Under the pieces are notes generated by a model, which saw only the letters and a program-made list of their open reading frames with translations, had not been told where the DNA came from and did no database searches. Below, in pieces: positions 1 through 7,613 of a stretch of 37,067 nucleotides of DNA. Every line of letters begins with the position of its first letter. Within the stretch, counting starts at the first letter, position 1. Both the position numbers and the translations under genes were made by a program. The stretch is from contig NZ_DJDT01000277.1 in NCBI RefSeq assembly GCF_002432345.1, positions 1-37,067 of the forward strand, in the 5' to 3' direction. Source of the DNA: Pedobacter sp. UBA5917 (GTDB lineage: Bacteria; Bacteroidota; Bacteroidia; Sphingobacteriales; Sphingobacteriaceae).

Positions 1-380
1 ATGTTGAAGGGTTTTCTTCGTTTATAGCAATTTGGTTTAAGGCGGAAGGTGTAGCGTGTAAGGTACTATAGCCAAAAGCATTCCCGTTAATCATCATCCG
101 ATAAATAGTGGCTATTGTAGGGTGGTGCATTTATTTATTCCCGCAGATAACGCTGATCTTCGCAGAACTCCAGTTCCATCTTCCATTTTACATCTTCCAT
201 ACTGAGTTAATTAGCCCTGATGGAAGCGATATCCCTTTTGGTAGAGGTAAAGTTGTTTTACGGTATAAGTTTCCAAAAGGATTTAGCGTACAGCAGGACA
301 GAACCCAACCGATAAGCACAGTAATTGCGCTCCAAAAAAAATGTGAAGAAATTTGTATTAAGAAATATTTAATGAATAGA
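1..380. other. Left-edge intergenic region, no convincing gene
   Basis: No convincing gene is visible downstream of rlmN. The region holds two short tracts with 7-bp phasing: GT dinucleotides at 49, 56 and 63, and CAT at 177, 184, 191 and 198. A 32-codon minus-strand frame (2-97, starting with two ATG codons) runs off the left edge, but it crosses the first phased tract and I recognise nothing in it. The plus-strand frame at 108-410 starts with GTG, overlaps the rlmN end antisense and has no family resemblance. Confidence 0.5.
44..200. repeat. Two short heptamer-phased tracts
   Basis: At 44-64 the pairs GT recur at 49, 56 and 63. At 171-200 the triplet CAT recurs at 177, 184, 191 and 198, each exactly 7 bases apart, with units such as CTTCCAT and TTTACAT. 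The same period is seen in other spacers of this window (1467-1491, 7572-7608, 16089-16151, 16591-16632). Confidence 0.6.
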
Positions 381-1436
381 TTAAGCGTTCGCTTCTTCTT
401 TAACGGCTAATTGTCCGCAGGCGGCGTCAATATCTTTACCACGGCTACGGCGGATGTTTGTATTAATGCCCTGGCTTTTTAAGTAATTCGAAAAAGCATC
501 AATTTTATCGCCTTCGGCATTCGTAAAATCGGCAAAAGAAATGGGGTTATATTCAATCAGGTTTACCTTACATGGAATATGTTTGCAGAATTTAGCTAAA
601 TCCATTGCATCCGAAATCTCATCATTAAAATGATTAAAAACGATGTATTCGTAAGTTACCGGATTTTTGGTTTTTGCGAAGTAGTACTTAAGTGCATCTG
701 CCAAAGCTTTTAGCGAATTTGCCTCATTGATAGGCATAATTTCATTGCGCTTTTCATCGTTAGCGGCATGTAGCGAGAGTGCAAGATTAAATTTAGCGCC
801 ATCATCACCCAGTTTTTTGATCATTTTGGCAATACCTGCCGTTGATACCGTTATGCGTTTATAGCTCATGTTTAAGCCATCAGGAGCAGTGATACGCTCA
901 ATAGACTTTAATACGTTGGCATAATTTAACAATGGCTCACCCATGCCCATATACACGATGTTGGTAAGGGGGTTATTATAATTTTGCTTGGCCTGTTTAT
1001 CAATCAATACGACCTGATCGTAAATTTCGTCGGCGTTTAAATTACGCTTACGGTCCATGTAGCCCGTTGCGCAGAATTTACAGGTTAAGCTGCAACCTAC
1101 CTGTGAGCTTACACAGGCCGTCATACGATCTTCCAAAGGAATTAAAACACCTTCAACAATATTGCCATCGGCTAATCGAAAAGTGTTTTTAATGGTATGG
1201 TCGTTACTGAATTGGGAATTGTTAACCTGAACAGCATTAATGGCAAAGGCCTCATCCAAAGCTTTACGAAGATCTTTAGATAAATTACTCATCTGCTCGA
1301 AACTCGTAGCCGATTTTTCCCAAAGCCACTGATAAATCTGCTTGGCCCTAAATGCAGGCTGTTGCATAGCTACAAGGTGTTGTTGCAATTGGGGAAGATC
1401 TAATGCACGGATATCGGTTTTCTTTGCTGTTACCAT
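381..1436 (-). CDS. rlmN: 23S rRNA (adenine-2503-C2)/tRNA methyltransferase RlmN
   Basis: This is a radical SAM enzyme that methylates C2 of A2503 in 23S rRNA and, in characterised bacteria, A37 of some tRNAs. The 351-residue length is normal for the family. The [4Fe-4S] motif CxxxCxxC is at C115, C119 and C122. The two cysteines of the methyl-transfer mechanism are present: C108 in CVSSQVGC and C340 in the C-terminal AACGQ. The SAM-binding MGMGEPLLN segment follows in the middle of the protein. I start at ATG 1436 and not at the upstream in-frame TTG (1445), because that TTG is the end of a TACCTTTG -7 promoter box (1443-1450). The mRNA would then have almost no leader. The gene is followed by rluF upstream on the same strand, so this is a small rRNA-modification cluster. 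Identification is secure. Confidence 0.95.
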   Translation of the reverse strand: MVTAKKTDIRALDLPQLQQHLVAMQQPAFRAKQIYQWLWEKSATSFEQMSNLSKDLRKALDEAFAINAVQVNNSQFSNDHTIKNTFRLADGNIVEGVLIPLEDRMTACVSSQVGCSLTCKFCATGYMDRKRNLNADEIYDQVVLIDKQAKQNYNNPLTNIVYMGMGEPLLNYANVLKSIERITAPDGLNMSYKRITVSTAGIAKMIKKLGDDGAKFNLALSLHAANDEKRNEIMPINEANSLKALADALKYYFAKTKNPVTYEYIVFNHFNDEISDAMDLAKFCKHIPCKVNLIEYNPISFADFTNAEGDKIDAFSNYLKSQGINTNIRRSRGKDIDAACGQLAVKEEANA

Positions 1437-1442
1437 TTGTTG

Positions 1443-1450
1443 CAAAGGTA
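1443..1450 (-). promoter_or_regulatory. -7 promoter box of rlmN (TACCTTTG)
   Basis: On the minus strand TACCTTTG fits the Bacteroidota -7 consensus TAnnTTTG perfectly and ends 6 nt before the rlmN ATG. No clear TTG at about -33 was found. Transcription would start within or just before the start codon. Confidence 0.5.
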
Positions 1451-1466
1451 CTTAAAAAAGGCAGAA

Positions 1467-1491
1467 GGTAAAAAGGTGGAGGGTATAAGGT
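1467..1491. repeat. Heptamer-phased tract between rlmN and rluF
   Basis: GGT recurs at 1475, 1482 and 1489 (period 7), with an earlier GGT at 1467 that is one base out of phase. It lies in the 89-bp spacer upstream of rlmN and downstream of rluF. This is a weaker example of the phasing seen at 16089-16151. Confidence 0.45.
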
Positions 1492-1525
1492 ATGTAGATA
1501 AGGCCAAATTTTACAAATTTTTAGC

Positions 1526-2500
1526 TTATCTTCCTCTGCCTCTTGTGTTTGACTTGCCTGCAGGCTTACCTTTTGCTGGTTTCGAATTCCTATTACTGGT
1601 ATTGCTTTTACCAGTGGGTTTTGATCCTGAGTGTGCTCCTGGTTTTTTGCCTGAAGATTTTTGTCCAGATGGTTTTGGTTTAAAGGCCTTTTTAGGCTGT
1701 TCTTCTCTAAGCTCAGGAATTTCCTCCCAGGCATTTGTTTTTTTCTTAGGAGCACTTTTCGGTTTTGATTTCGCCTCAGACGATGAATTTTCGACACTTT
1801 TGGTGATGCTTTTCATCTCCTCTTCGGTAAGTTCCCTGAATTCCCCGGTTGGAATACCTTTAAGGTTGATGTTCATAATGCGGGTACGTTCGAGTTTGGT
1901 TACTTCATAACCAAAATGCTCGCACATTCTGCGGATCTGTCTGTTTAAACCTTGAATTAAGATAATATTGAAAACAAATGTGCTGATTTGGCGTACCTTA
2001 CATTTTCTTGTATTTACGCCCAAAATAGGGACACCATTACTCATCTCGAAAATAAAATTCTCGTTAATGGGTTTATCTACCGTAACCACATATTCTTTCT
2101 CGTGTTTGTTCCCTGCCCTTAAAATTTTGTTAACTATATCGCCGTTATTGGTCAAAAAAATTAATCCTGATGAATCTTTATCCAATCGACCGATCGGGAA
2201 TATTCTTTCACTATGGTTAACATAATCTACAATATTACCGCGCACACTGGCTTCGGTGGTACTGGTAATGCCAACCGGTTTATTAAATGCCAGTAAAATG
2301 AAATTACTTTCTTCTTTCGGTTCGATATTGTGGCCGTTTACCATCACTTTATCGCCTGCAAAAACCTGATCCCCTACCTTTGCTCTTTTTCCATTAATGA
2401 AAACAGTACCTTTTTCGATATAACGATCTGCTTCACGGCGTGAACATAATCCACTTTCGCTGATAAATTTATTTAAACGGGTTGCAGAGTTATTGTTCAT
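1526..2500 (-). CDS. rluF: RNA pseudouridine synthase, RsuA/RluB/RluF family (RluF-like)
   Basis: The protein isomerises a uridine in rRNA to pseudouridine. An N-terminal S4 RNA-binding domain (about residues 7-55, with the CSRREADRYI signature) precedes the catalytic domain. The catalytic aspartate is D107 in GRLDKDSSGL. The substrate-binding GLNRQIRRM motif is at 184-192, followed by an RluF-type GEFREL segment near 219-224. Family members are usually 240-290 residues; this one (324) has an extra Lys/Ser/Pro/Gly-rich tail from about residue 233 ending in RGRGR, which is basic and probably disordered, as is common in Bacteroidota. The target base cannot be read from sequence: RluF, RluB and RsuA substrates all remain possible. 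Upstream, TAAAATTG ends 4 nt before the ATG and is a one-mismatch -7 box. Confidence 0.88.
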   Translation of the reverse strand: MNNNSATRLNKFISESGLCSRREADRYIEKGTVFINGKRAKVGDQVFAGDKVMVNGHNIEPKEESNFILLAFNKPVGITSTTEASVRGNIVDYVNHSERIFPIGRLDKDSSGLIFLTNNGDIVNKILRAGNKHEKEYVVTVDKPINENFIFEMSNGVPILGVNTRKCKVRQISTFVFNIILIQGLNRQIRRMCEHFGYEVTKLERTRIMNINLKGIPTGEFRELTEEEMKSITKSVENSSSEAKSKPKSAPKKKTNAWEEIPELREEQPKKAFKPKPSGQKSSGKKPGAHSGSKPTGKSNTSNRNSKPAKGKPAGKSNTRGRGR

Positions 2501-2527
2501 GCTGCAATTTTACGGAAATAAATTGTG

Positions 2528-3049
2528 TTATCCATTCTCCATAGCAGCAACAAATGTTTGGATGGTGCTTTTGAGTCTGGTTAAAGTTTCATGCTCTGTA
2601 ATTTCCGCATCATTGTTGATCTTCGCTTTTGCAAATGGGATGAGCTGAGGAACTATTTTCGCTTCGAGCACGGTTAAAATATCGATAATTGACTGATAAG
2701 CTTTTTCACCCTGTGTGGAGGCAACAAGGGCCAATACAGGTTTGCCCGAAAATGAAGCTGAACTTACGGTCCAATCGATCAGGTTTTTTAACGAACCCGG
2801 TAAACCCATCGCATATTCGGGAGTGGAAATGAGTATCCCATCAGCATCATGTATTGCTAAGCGAAGATCTATGATTGACTTTGGTGGATTTTCCAGATCT
2901 AAATCAGGATTATAATGTGGGAGATTTGAAATGGAAGGAAAATTACTTACCCCGAAATCTTTTCCTAAAAGCTGGCTGATAGCAGAAATATAAAGCGCGT
3001 TGGTTGATGAAGTTTTTGTACTGCCGGAAATTGCCAATATTTTTTTCAT
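2528..3049 (-). CDS. NADPH-dependent FMN reductase-family flavoprotein
   Basis: This is a flavodoxin-fold oxidoreductase of the NADPH-dependent FMN reductase/azoreductase (ChrR/YieF-like) group, 173 residues and probably cytosolic. After strand 1 (KKILAISGS) comes the FMN phosphate-binding loop GSTKTSSTNA (9-18). The family segment TPEYAMGLPGSLKNLIDW (76-93) contacts the flavin ring. I chose ATG 3049 rather than the upstream start of the open frame at 3064, because the family begins with MKKILAISGS. The natural electron acceptor cannot be predicted (quinones, azo dyes, metals or free flavin). The gene stands alone: rluF follows after 27 bp on the same strand, and a repeat-rich 409-bp gap lies upstream. 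The first copy of a 113-bp direct repeat sits directly against its start. Confidence 0.85.
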   Translation of the reverse strand: MKKILAISGSTKTSSTNALYISAISQLLGKDFGVSNFPSISNLPHYNPDLDLENPPKSIIDLRLAIHDADGILISTPEYAMGLPGSLKNLIDWTVSSASFSGKPVLALVASTQGEKAYQSIIDILTVLEAKIVPQLIPFAKAKINNDAEITEHETLTRLKSTIQTFVAAMENG

Positions 3050-3050
3050 T

Positions 3051-3163
3051 GCTAAAAATAGCAAAGTGAATGTGGATTAGAAAGTATGGCAGGTAATCCC
3101 ATCGTCATTTCAAATGAACCACTAAAACGGACCAGGTTTCAACGGCTCATTAAAAATGGTAAC
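3051..3163. repeat. 113-bp direct repeat, copy 1
   Basis: Copy 1 starts two bases upstream of the FMN reductase ATG (minus strand) with the small palindrome GCTAAAAATAGC. It carries a shared core with ATCGTCATTTCAAATGAACC and ends in ATGGTAAC. The second copy is at 3343-3455, and I estimate well over 75% identity by eye. It covers the expected promoter/leader of the reductase gene. Confidence 0.75.
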
Positions 3164-3222
3164 CTCAATTCGAGAATATTTATGCGCTGTAATCAATTTT
3201 ATCCTATTATTCCTAACGCGAT

Positions 3223-3336
3223 CGTCATGCTGAACTTGTTTTATTAGCCCCTTTTATTGTTTTTATAGGTCTAATAGCTACTTCGTGGTCAGCATCTTTC
3301 CTGCTAGATAGACCCTGAAATAAATTCAGGGTGACG
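3223..3336. repeat. CGTCA...TGACG palindromic element (114 bp, interrupted copy)
   Basis: The element starts CGTCATGCTGAA and ends AAATTCAGGGTGACG. The left palindrome, which in the related copy at 12059 closes directly (CTGAATTCATTTCAG), is here split by about 50 bp that itself carries ATTAG/CTAAT in inverted orientation. The right module CCCTGAA-ataaa-TTCAGGG is intact. The element sits between the two 113-bp direct repeats. Confidence 0.7.
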
Positions 3337-3342
3337 GCTTGA

Positions 3343-3455
3343 GCTAAAAATAGCAATTACGGATGGATTAAAAAGCATGGCGGCTAATCCCATCGTCATT
3401 TCAAATGAACCATTGAAACGCACCAGGTTTCAACAGTCCATTTAAATATGGTAAC
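3343..3455. repeat. 113-bp direct repeat, copy 2
   Basis: This second copy of the repeat at 3051-3163 starts with the same GCTAAAAATAGC and ends with the same ATGGTAAC. It stops 3 bp short of the stop codon of the DinB-like gene. Spacing between copies is 292 bp. Apart from the repeats and the palindromic element, nothing else is visible in the 409-bp gap 3050-3458. Confidence 0.75.
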
Positions 3456-3458
3456 AAA

Positions 3459-3956
3459 CTAAAAACTCTGATCGTCGGCACTCGGGCCGTAGCTTCCCGG
3501 GATAGGAATATCCAATAACCTTAAGTATACGCCTAATTGTGCACGGTGATGGCTGGTTTGACTAAACGAATGGCGGATGGTTTCGTATTTAGAATAATCG
3601 GCCAAAACCTGTTTGCCCATGCTTAATATCCAACGGCCATTTAAATCCTCCTCTTTAGCTTTTTCCAATGCCGCTGTTCCTTCTGCATAATTCTTTTCCA
3701 ATAATTTTACCAGGTCATCTGCGTTTTCTACAGGTGGTTCGGTATAAGGTGTTGCTTCGAAATCCAGTCCATCGGTTGTTAAAGCCAATGAAACCCAGCT
3801 CGGCAGATCGGCAATATGGATAGCAAGCGATTTCATTTTCATACTTTTTTCATGCGGTGCCCAGCCAAATTTATCTGCCGGTACCAATGCCAGGAATTTT
3901 TTTGTGGTGTTAAATTCCGCTTCAAACTCTTTCAATAATAATTTAATAATGTCCAT
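3459..3956 (-). CDS. DinB-family four-helix protein
   Basis: This is a predicted metal-dependent four-helix-bundle protein of the DinB/YfiT superfamily, whose members include thiol-dependent S-transferases; the substrate here is unknown. From ATG 3956 it is 165 residues, the usual size. Candidate ligands are H47 (LAIHIADLPSW) and H129 plus H136/H137 in IRHSFSQTSHHRAQLGVYLR. The position that is often His in HxxxHH is Gln (Q133), so the metal site may be altered. The open frame extends to 4058 with other ATGs at 4019 and 4058, but the extension does not look like the family. The ATG at 4019 is a real alternative, because a TTTCTTTG box lies upstream of it. The WYL regulator gene lies upstream on the same strand, an arrangement often seen for these families. 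Confidence 0.8.
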   Translation of the reverse strand: MDIIKLLLKEFEAEFNTTKKFLALVPADKFGWAPHEKSMKMKSLAIHIADLPSWVSLALTTDGLDFEATPYTEPPVENADDLVKLLEKNYAEGTAALEKAKEEDLNGRWILSMGKQVLADYSKYETIRHSFSQTSHHRAQLGVYLRLLDIPIPGSYGPSADDQSF

Positions 3957-4264
3957 ATTGTTCTGTTTTGTTTTTTCTACTGTGTGCAATTCCCATATTA
4001 ATAAATCAGCAATGCTCATGATTTTTGATGTTGGTTTATACAAAGAAAACACGGGCAACTGACAACCCTATGGCAGCGTAAAAAAATAATTTCAACATAT
4101 CGTCATCTCGAGCGAAGTGCAACGCAGCCGAGAGATCTATCTCGAGGTAGATATCTCCATTCCACTGCGTTATTAATGCGATCGTAATGCTGTCCCGAAG
4201 CTTCGGGATCCGTATCTTTCTTATAGAATAGACCCTGAAATAAATTCAGGGTGACGTGTATGGT
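3957..4264. other. Spacer between WYL regulator and DinB gene, filled by a palindromic element
   Basis: The 308-bp gap is half occupied by the element at 4101-4256. The rest (3957-4100) contains the possible DinB upstream starts and a minus-strand TTTCTTTG, which is one mismatch from a -7 box. No other gene is visible. Confidence 0.5.
4101..4256. repeat. CGTCA...TGACG palindromic element (156 bp, mosaic copy)
   Basis: The left end is CGTCATCTCGAG, as in the elements at 24251 and 24336. The right end is the CCCTGAA-ataaa-TTCAGGG-TGACG module (4233-4256) of the elements at 3223 and 12059. Between them lies a perfect 16-bp palindrome, TCCCGAAGCTTCGGGA (4193-4208). The element is thus a mosaic of both subtypes. 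It lies 8 bp from the stop codon of the WYL regulator. Confidence 0.75.
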
Positions 4265-4954
4265 TTAATAATTTACCGGCAGCAAATGCATATAATCGCT
4301 CAGTGGCATGTGCTGTGTTTTTCTGAATGGGATGCCCAGGTTTTTAAGGCAGATAATCCTGGTGAGGTTAAAATCACGGTATTGGTTACGGAAATGGCAC
4401 CAGGCAATTAAATGCCAGCTAAATGCATAGAAAATCAATCCGATGGGCTCTACTTCTCTTTTACTAACTTCTTCCTTATTGTTTTTATAATCCAGTTCAA
4501 TCAGATTCTTCTCGCCTATGGCGTGCTGAATAAGAGACAGGTATTCGAAGTTGAAACTCAGTCTTTCAGGAATCTGCAATTTGATATGCTGATTTAAAGT
4601 TTCCAGTTTTTCTTTCTGGCCACTTTTAAGCACTGCTTTTACCTTGGTAAGCGCAGTAGAATAATGCGAACGGATGGAGTTATCGGCAAAACCATTTACC
4701 AAACTTTCTACTAATAAGAGTGCATTTGCTTCTTCCATATTAAAGGAAACCGGTGGCAGGAAATAGCCCTGAACCAGGTAATAACCCTTATGTTGCTCGA
4801 AACTTACGGGTATACCCTGCTCACCAAGCGCCTTAACATCGCGGTAAACCGTACGTACGCTCATGTTAAACCTTTCTGCAATTTTTTCTGCTGTAATGTA
4901 TTTTTTGGATTGTAGTAAGGTTAAAATTCCGAAAAGGCGGTCGATACGGTTCAT
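4265..4954 (-). CDS. HTH/WYL-domain transcriptional regulator (YafY type)
   Basis: The protein has a DeoR-like helix-turn-helix (about residues 5-55; recognition region ITAEKIAERFNMSVRTVYRDV) followed by a WYL ligand-binding domain (about 135-205). The signature triplet reads WHL (180-182) instead of WYL, and the domain ends at NLTRI. The length of 229 residues is slightly short because the C-terminal WCX extension is minimal. Such regulators sense small ligands or nucleic acids and often repress neighbouring genes. Here the candidate target is the DinB-like gene 300 bp downstream on the same strand. It diverges from the hybrid kinase gene, leaving a 139-bp shared upstream region. I saw no clear operator. 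Confidence 0.87.
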   Translation of the reverse strand: MNRIDRLFGILTLLQSKKYITAEKIAERFNMSVRTVYRDVKALGEQGIPVSFEQHKGYYLVQGYFLPPVSFNMEEANALLLVESLVNGFADNSIRSHYSTALTKVKAVLKSGQKEKLETLNQHIKLQIPERLSFNFEYLSLIQHAIGEKNLIELDYKNNKEEVSKREVEPIGLIFYAFSWHLIAWCHFRNQYRDFNLTRIICLKNLGIPFRKTQHMPLSDYMHLLPVNY

Positions 4955-5093
4955 GTCTGGTTTTGTTAGGCGATGATAAAATTAAAATTTTTTAAGCAAT
5001 TTTCTTGTGGTACGTTATTTGTAAAAGATAATCAGTATCAATCTCTGGCTATAAACCGTTATAATAATGGTTTGGGGCATATAACTGAATTAA

Positions 5094-7571
5094 ATGGCGG
5101 CTGTTATCCAAAAACGTTTCTTCCGGGCAATAAAAAGTAAAGTAATTATAGGCTTCCTGTTTGCCTGTTTTGCACTGTTACTGGCATGGGGTATCAGTAA
5201 ATTTGCCTTTACACGTATGCTCGATACTGTGGAAGAGATTTCTGCACCGAACGACCGTTTAAGGATTGTTAATGATCTTTCGCACAAAATTGCGAGATTG
5301 GATCAGTTGCAGCGCGACGAGGCCTTTAATAAACAGGGCACTTATAGCTTTTTAAAAGAATCGCGTAAGTTAAGATCCAGTTTAGATACCCTCCGCAAGT
5401 TATACCGTGGCGATTCGGCCCAGTTGGCCAGGATAAAATCGATCAAAAATTTACTTTCCGACCGTGATAAACAGTTTGTAAACTACCTGAAAGTGAGAGA
5501 AACCCTGGTTAATACCAAATCATTTTCGGATGAGGTGCAGAAACTGAATGAACTGGTGGCTACACGGGCAAGGCAAACAGATAGCGCGGTATTAACCACC
5601 GAAACTACTACCTCTACCACAACAGTTGCACCAGAGGAACAACAGAAATCGAGGGGTTTTTTGAGTAAACTTTTTGGCAAGAAAAAATCAGATGTTTATA
5701 AAATCATTAACGAAGAATTTAAAGTTAAACGCGATACTTTAAACGCGAAGGCCGAAGACAGTATTATGAAAAGTATGACGGGTTCGTTAAAAAATATCGA
5801 ACTCGAGCAACGTCAGAAAAGCCAGAAATTTTTAAAGCGAGAGGCCGATTTATCAAGTGCCAGTAACGCCTTAACTGCTAAAATGCTGCAGATTTTACGC
5901 GAAGTGGAGGGCGAGGCCGTAGCGCAGGTTGATTTAAATGGCATTCAGGCCAAAGAAGTAGTTAATGATGGCATTACGCAGATTACCACCATTATCATCA
6001 TTTTCTTTTTTCTAACGGTGATTTTGCTTTATCTCATTATGGCCGATATTACCAAAAGTAATAAATACAGAAAGGCTCTTGAGCTGGCCAAAGATGAGGC
6101 CGAATATCATGGTAAAGCCAAACAACGCTTTCTGTCTAACATGAGTCACGAGATTCGTACACCTCTACAATCTATTTTAGGTTATGCCGAACTGATCACC
6201 CAGCAGGAAAAACCCAATAAAAAAGATGTTGATGCCATTTACCAGTCGTCTATCCATTTACTGCAGATTGTGAATGAAGTATTGGATTACAACCGTATTA
6301 TTTCAGGCGAATTTAGTTTCAATAACCAGGTATTTAATATCCGTAAAGCATTAGATGAGGTAGTTTCGGTAATGCGGCCTTTGGCTGAACAAAAATTGCT
6401 TGAGTTAAATGTTTCTCTTGATCTGGCTAATCTGGAGTTTGTAAAAGGCGATGCTTTCAGGCTAAAACAGATTTTATTCAATTTATTGGGTAATGCAGTA
6501 AAATTTACGCTTAAAGGTGAGATCAATTTATCGGTTTCCTATAAAAAACAGGGCGAAGACCTGCATTTTCATTTTACGATAAAAGATACCGGAATAGGTT
6601 TTGAAGAAAAAGATATTCCAAAAATATTTAACGAGTTCGAACAGATCGAATCACCTGAAAAGTATATCATCAACCAAACGGGTACAGGTTTAGGATTGCC
6701 GATTGTTAAATCGCTGATCGAAACGCAGGGCGGGCGGATACATGTTAAAAGTAAACCAGGTGTTGGTACTACCTTTAATATTTATATGAAATATGAAAGT
6801 ACCACCGAACATGTTAACGATGCGCTCGATCTCGAACATTATGCCATTGTAAATCCGGGTACTGTTTGGGTAATTGATGATGATAAACTTATCCTCGATC
6901 TGTGCGGGGTAATTTTCGGGAAAAACAAAATTCCTTTTAAAAGTTTTACACAGGTGGCTGATATTTTACATACCGAGCCGGATGCTGACCTTAAATATGT
7001 ACTGGTTGATATGCGTATGCCGGAAATGACGGGTTTTGAACTTTGCCACTTACTGAAAAAGAAACTGCCAAATAATATTAAATTTTACGCCATTACCGCA
7101 CAGGTTTTGCCCGAAGAACGCGAAATGGTGTTGAGTGGTGGTTTTGATGGTTTGATTATGAAACCTTTCAGGGCGGTTGATATCCTTTCGATATTTGATA
7201 AAACCGAAATTTTAACCGAACAGCCTGAATTTGATTTCTCATCTATCGAAAAAATGACTTTTGGTGATCAGCAGATGCTCGAAAAAATCCTGAACCGATT
7301 TAAACAGGACTCTATTGACGACGCTGCATCACTTAAAGAACATATAAACGATAACGATCAGGAAAAATGCCGGTTGCTGGTTCATCGCCTTGCTGGCCGT
7401 ACGGCGCAGATGGGGGCTAAAACCATGGCCAATGCATTCCGCATACTGGAAATAGAAATTGCTGAAAAAGGATTAACTGATCATGCGAAATCTGAAATCT
7501 TACTACAGATCAAAAAACTCGATAGCCTGATAACTTTTATCGGGAAGATGGATTATGCGGGGGCTGAATAA
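5094..7571 (+). CDS. Hybrid sensor histidine kinase (HisKA-HATPase-REC-Hpt)
   Basis: This 825-residue membrane kinase has TM1 at about 17-36, an extracytoplasmic helical region to about 293 and TM2 at about 295-317. The outer region includes a Thr-rich stretch (168-178) followed by a short basic GFLSKLFGKKKS segment. HisKA carries the phospho-histidine H352 (SNMSHEIRTPL). HATPase_c has the N box at N467, DTG at 498-500 and GTGLGL at 530-535. The receiver domain has the acidic cluster D595-D597, phospho-acceptor D639 and K690. A C-terminal Hpt domain has H764 in LVHRLAGRT. Every relay residue is present, so the expected path is H352 to D639 to H764 to an external receiver. The convergent NtrC-type regulator (7614-8945) is the obvious partner. 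The signal sensed is unknown. It starts at ATG 5094, the first start before TM1. Confidence 0.9.
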   Translation: MAAVIQKRFFRAIKSKVIIGFLFACFALLLAWGISKFAFTRMLDTVEEISAPNDRLRIVNDLSHKIARLDQLQRDEAFNKQGTYSFLKESRKLRSSLDTLRKLYRGDSAQLARIKSIKNLLSDRDKQFVNYLKVRETLVNTKSFSDEVQKLNELVATRARQTDSAVLTTETTTSTTTVAPEEQQKSRGFLSKLFGKKKSDVYKIINEEFKVKRDTLNAKAEDSIMKSMTGSLKNIELEQRQKSQKFLKREADLSSASNALTAKMLQILREVEGEAVAQVDLNGIQAKEVVNDGITQITTIIIIFFFLTVILLYLIMADITKSNKYRKALELAKDEAEYHGKAKQRFLSNMSHEIRTPLQSILGYAELITQQEKPNKKDVDAIYQSSIHLLQIVNEVLDYNRIISGEFSFNNQVFNIRKALDEVVSVMRPLAEQKLLELNVSLDLANLEFVKGDAFRLKQILFNLLGNAVKFTLKGEINLSVSYKKQGEDLHFHFTIKDTGIGFEEKDIPKIFNEFEQIESPEKYIINQTGTGLGLPIVKSLIETQGGRIHVKSKPGVGTTFNIYMKYESTTEHVNDALDLEHYAIVNPGTVWVIDDDKLILDLCGVIFGKNKIPFKSFTQVADILHTEPDADLKYVLVDMRMPEMTGFELCHLLKKKLPNNIKFYAITAQVLPEEREMVLSGGFDGLIMKPFRAVDILSIFDKTEILTEQPEFDFSSIEKMTFGDQQMLEKILNRFKQDSIDDAASLKEHINDNDQEKCRLLVHRLAGRTAQMGAKTMANAFRILEIEIAEKGLTDHAKSEILLQIKKLDSLITFIGKMDYAGAE

Positions 7572-7613
7572 TGGAGTATGTAAGATGTAATATGGATGAT
7601 GTGAAATGAATCC
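7572..7613. repeat. Heptamer-phased spacer between kinase and regulator
   Basis: The convergent spacer is 42 bp and carries ATG at 7578, 7585, 7592, 7599 and 7606, exactly every 7 bases, with units such as TAAGATG and TAATATG. No terminator hairpin is visible here. Confidence 0.7.

Noticed and set aside
2..97. Minus-strand partial frame running off the left edge
   Set aside because: Only 32 codons are visible and they cross a phased spacer tract; no family signal. It could still be the start of a real gene outside the window.
108..410. Plus-strand 100-residue open frame
   Set aside because: It starts with GTG, runs through a heptamer-phased tract, ends antisense over rlmN, and resembles no family.
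1437..1445. TTG start three codons upstream of rlmN ATG
   Set aside because: The TTG is part of the TACCTTTG -7 box, so it would not be transcribed as a start.
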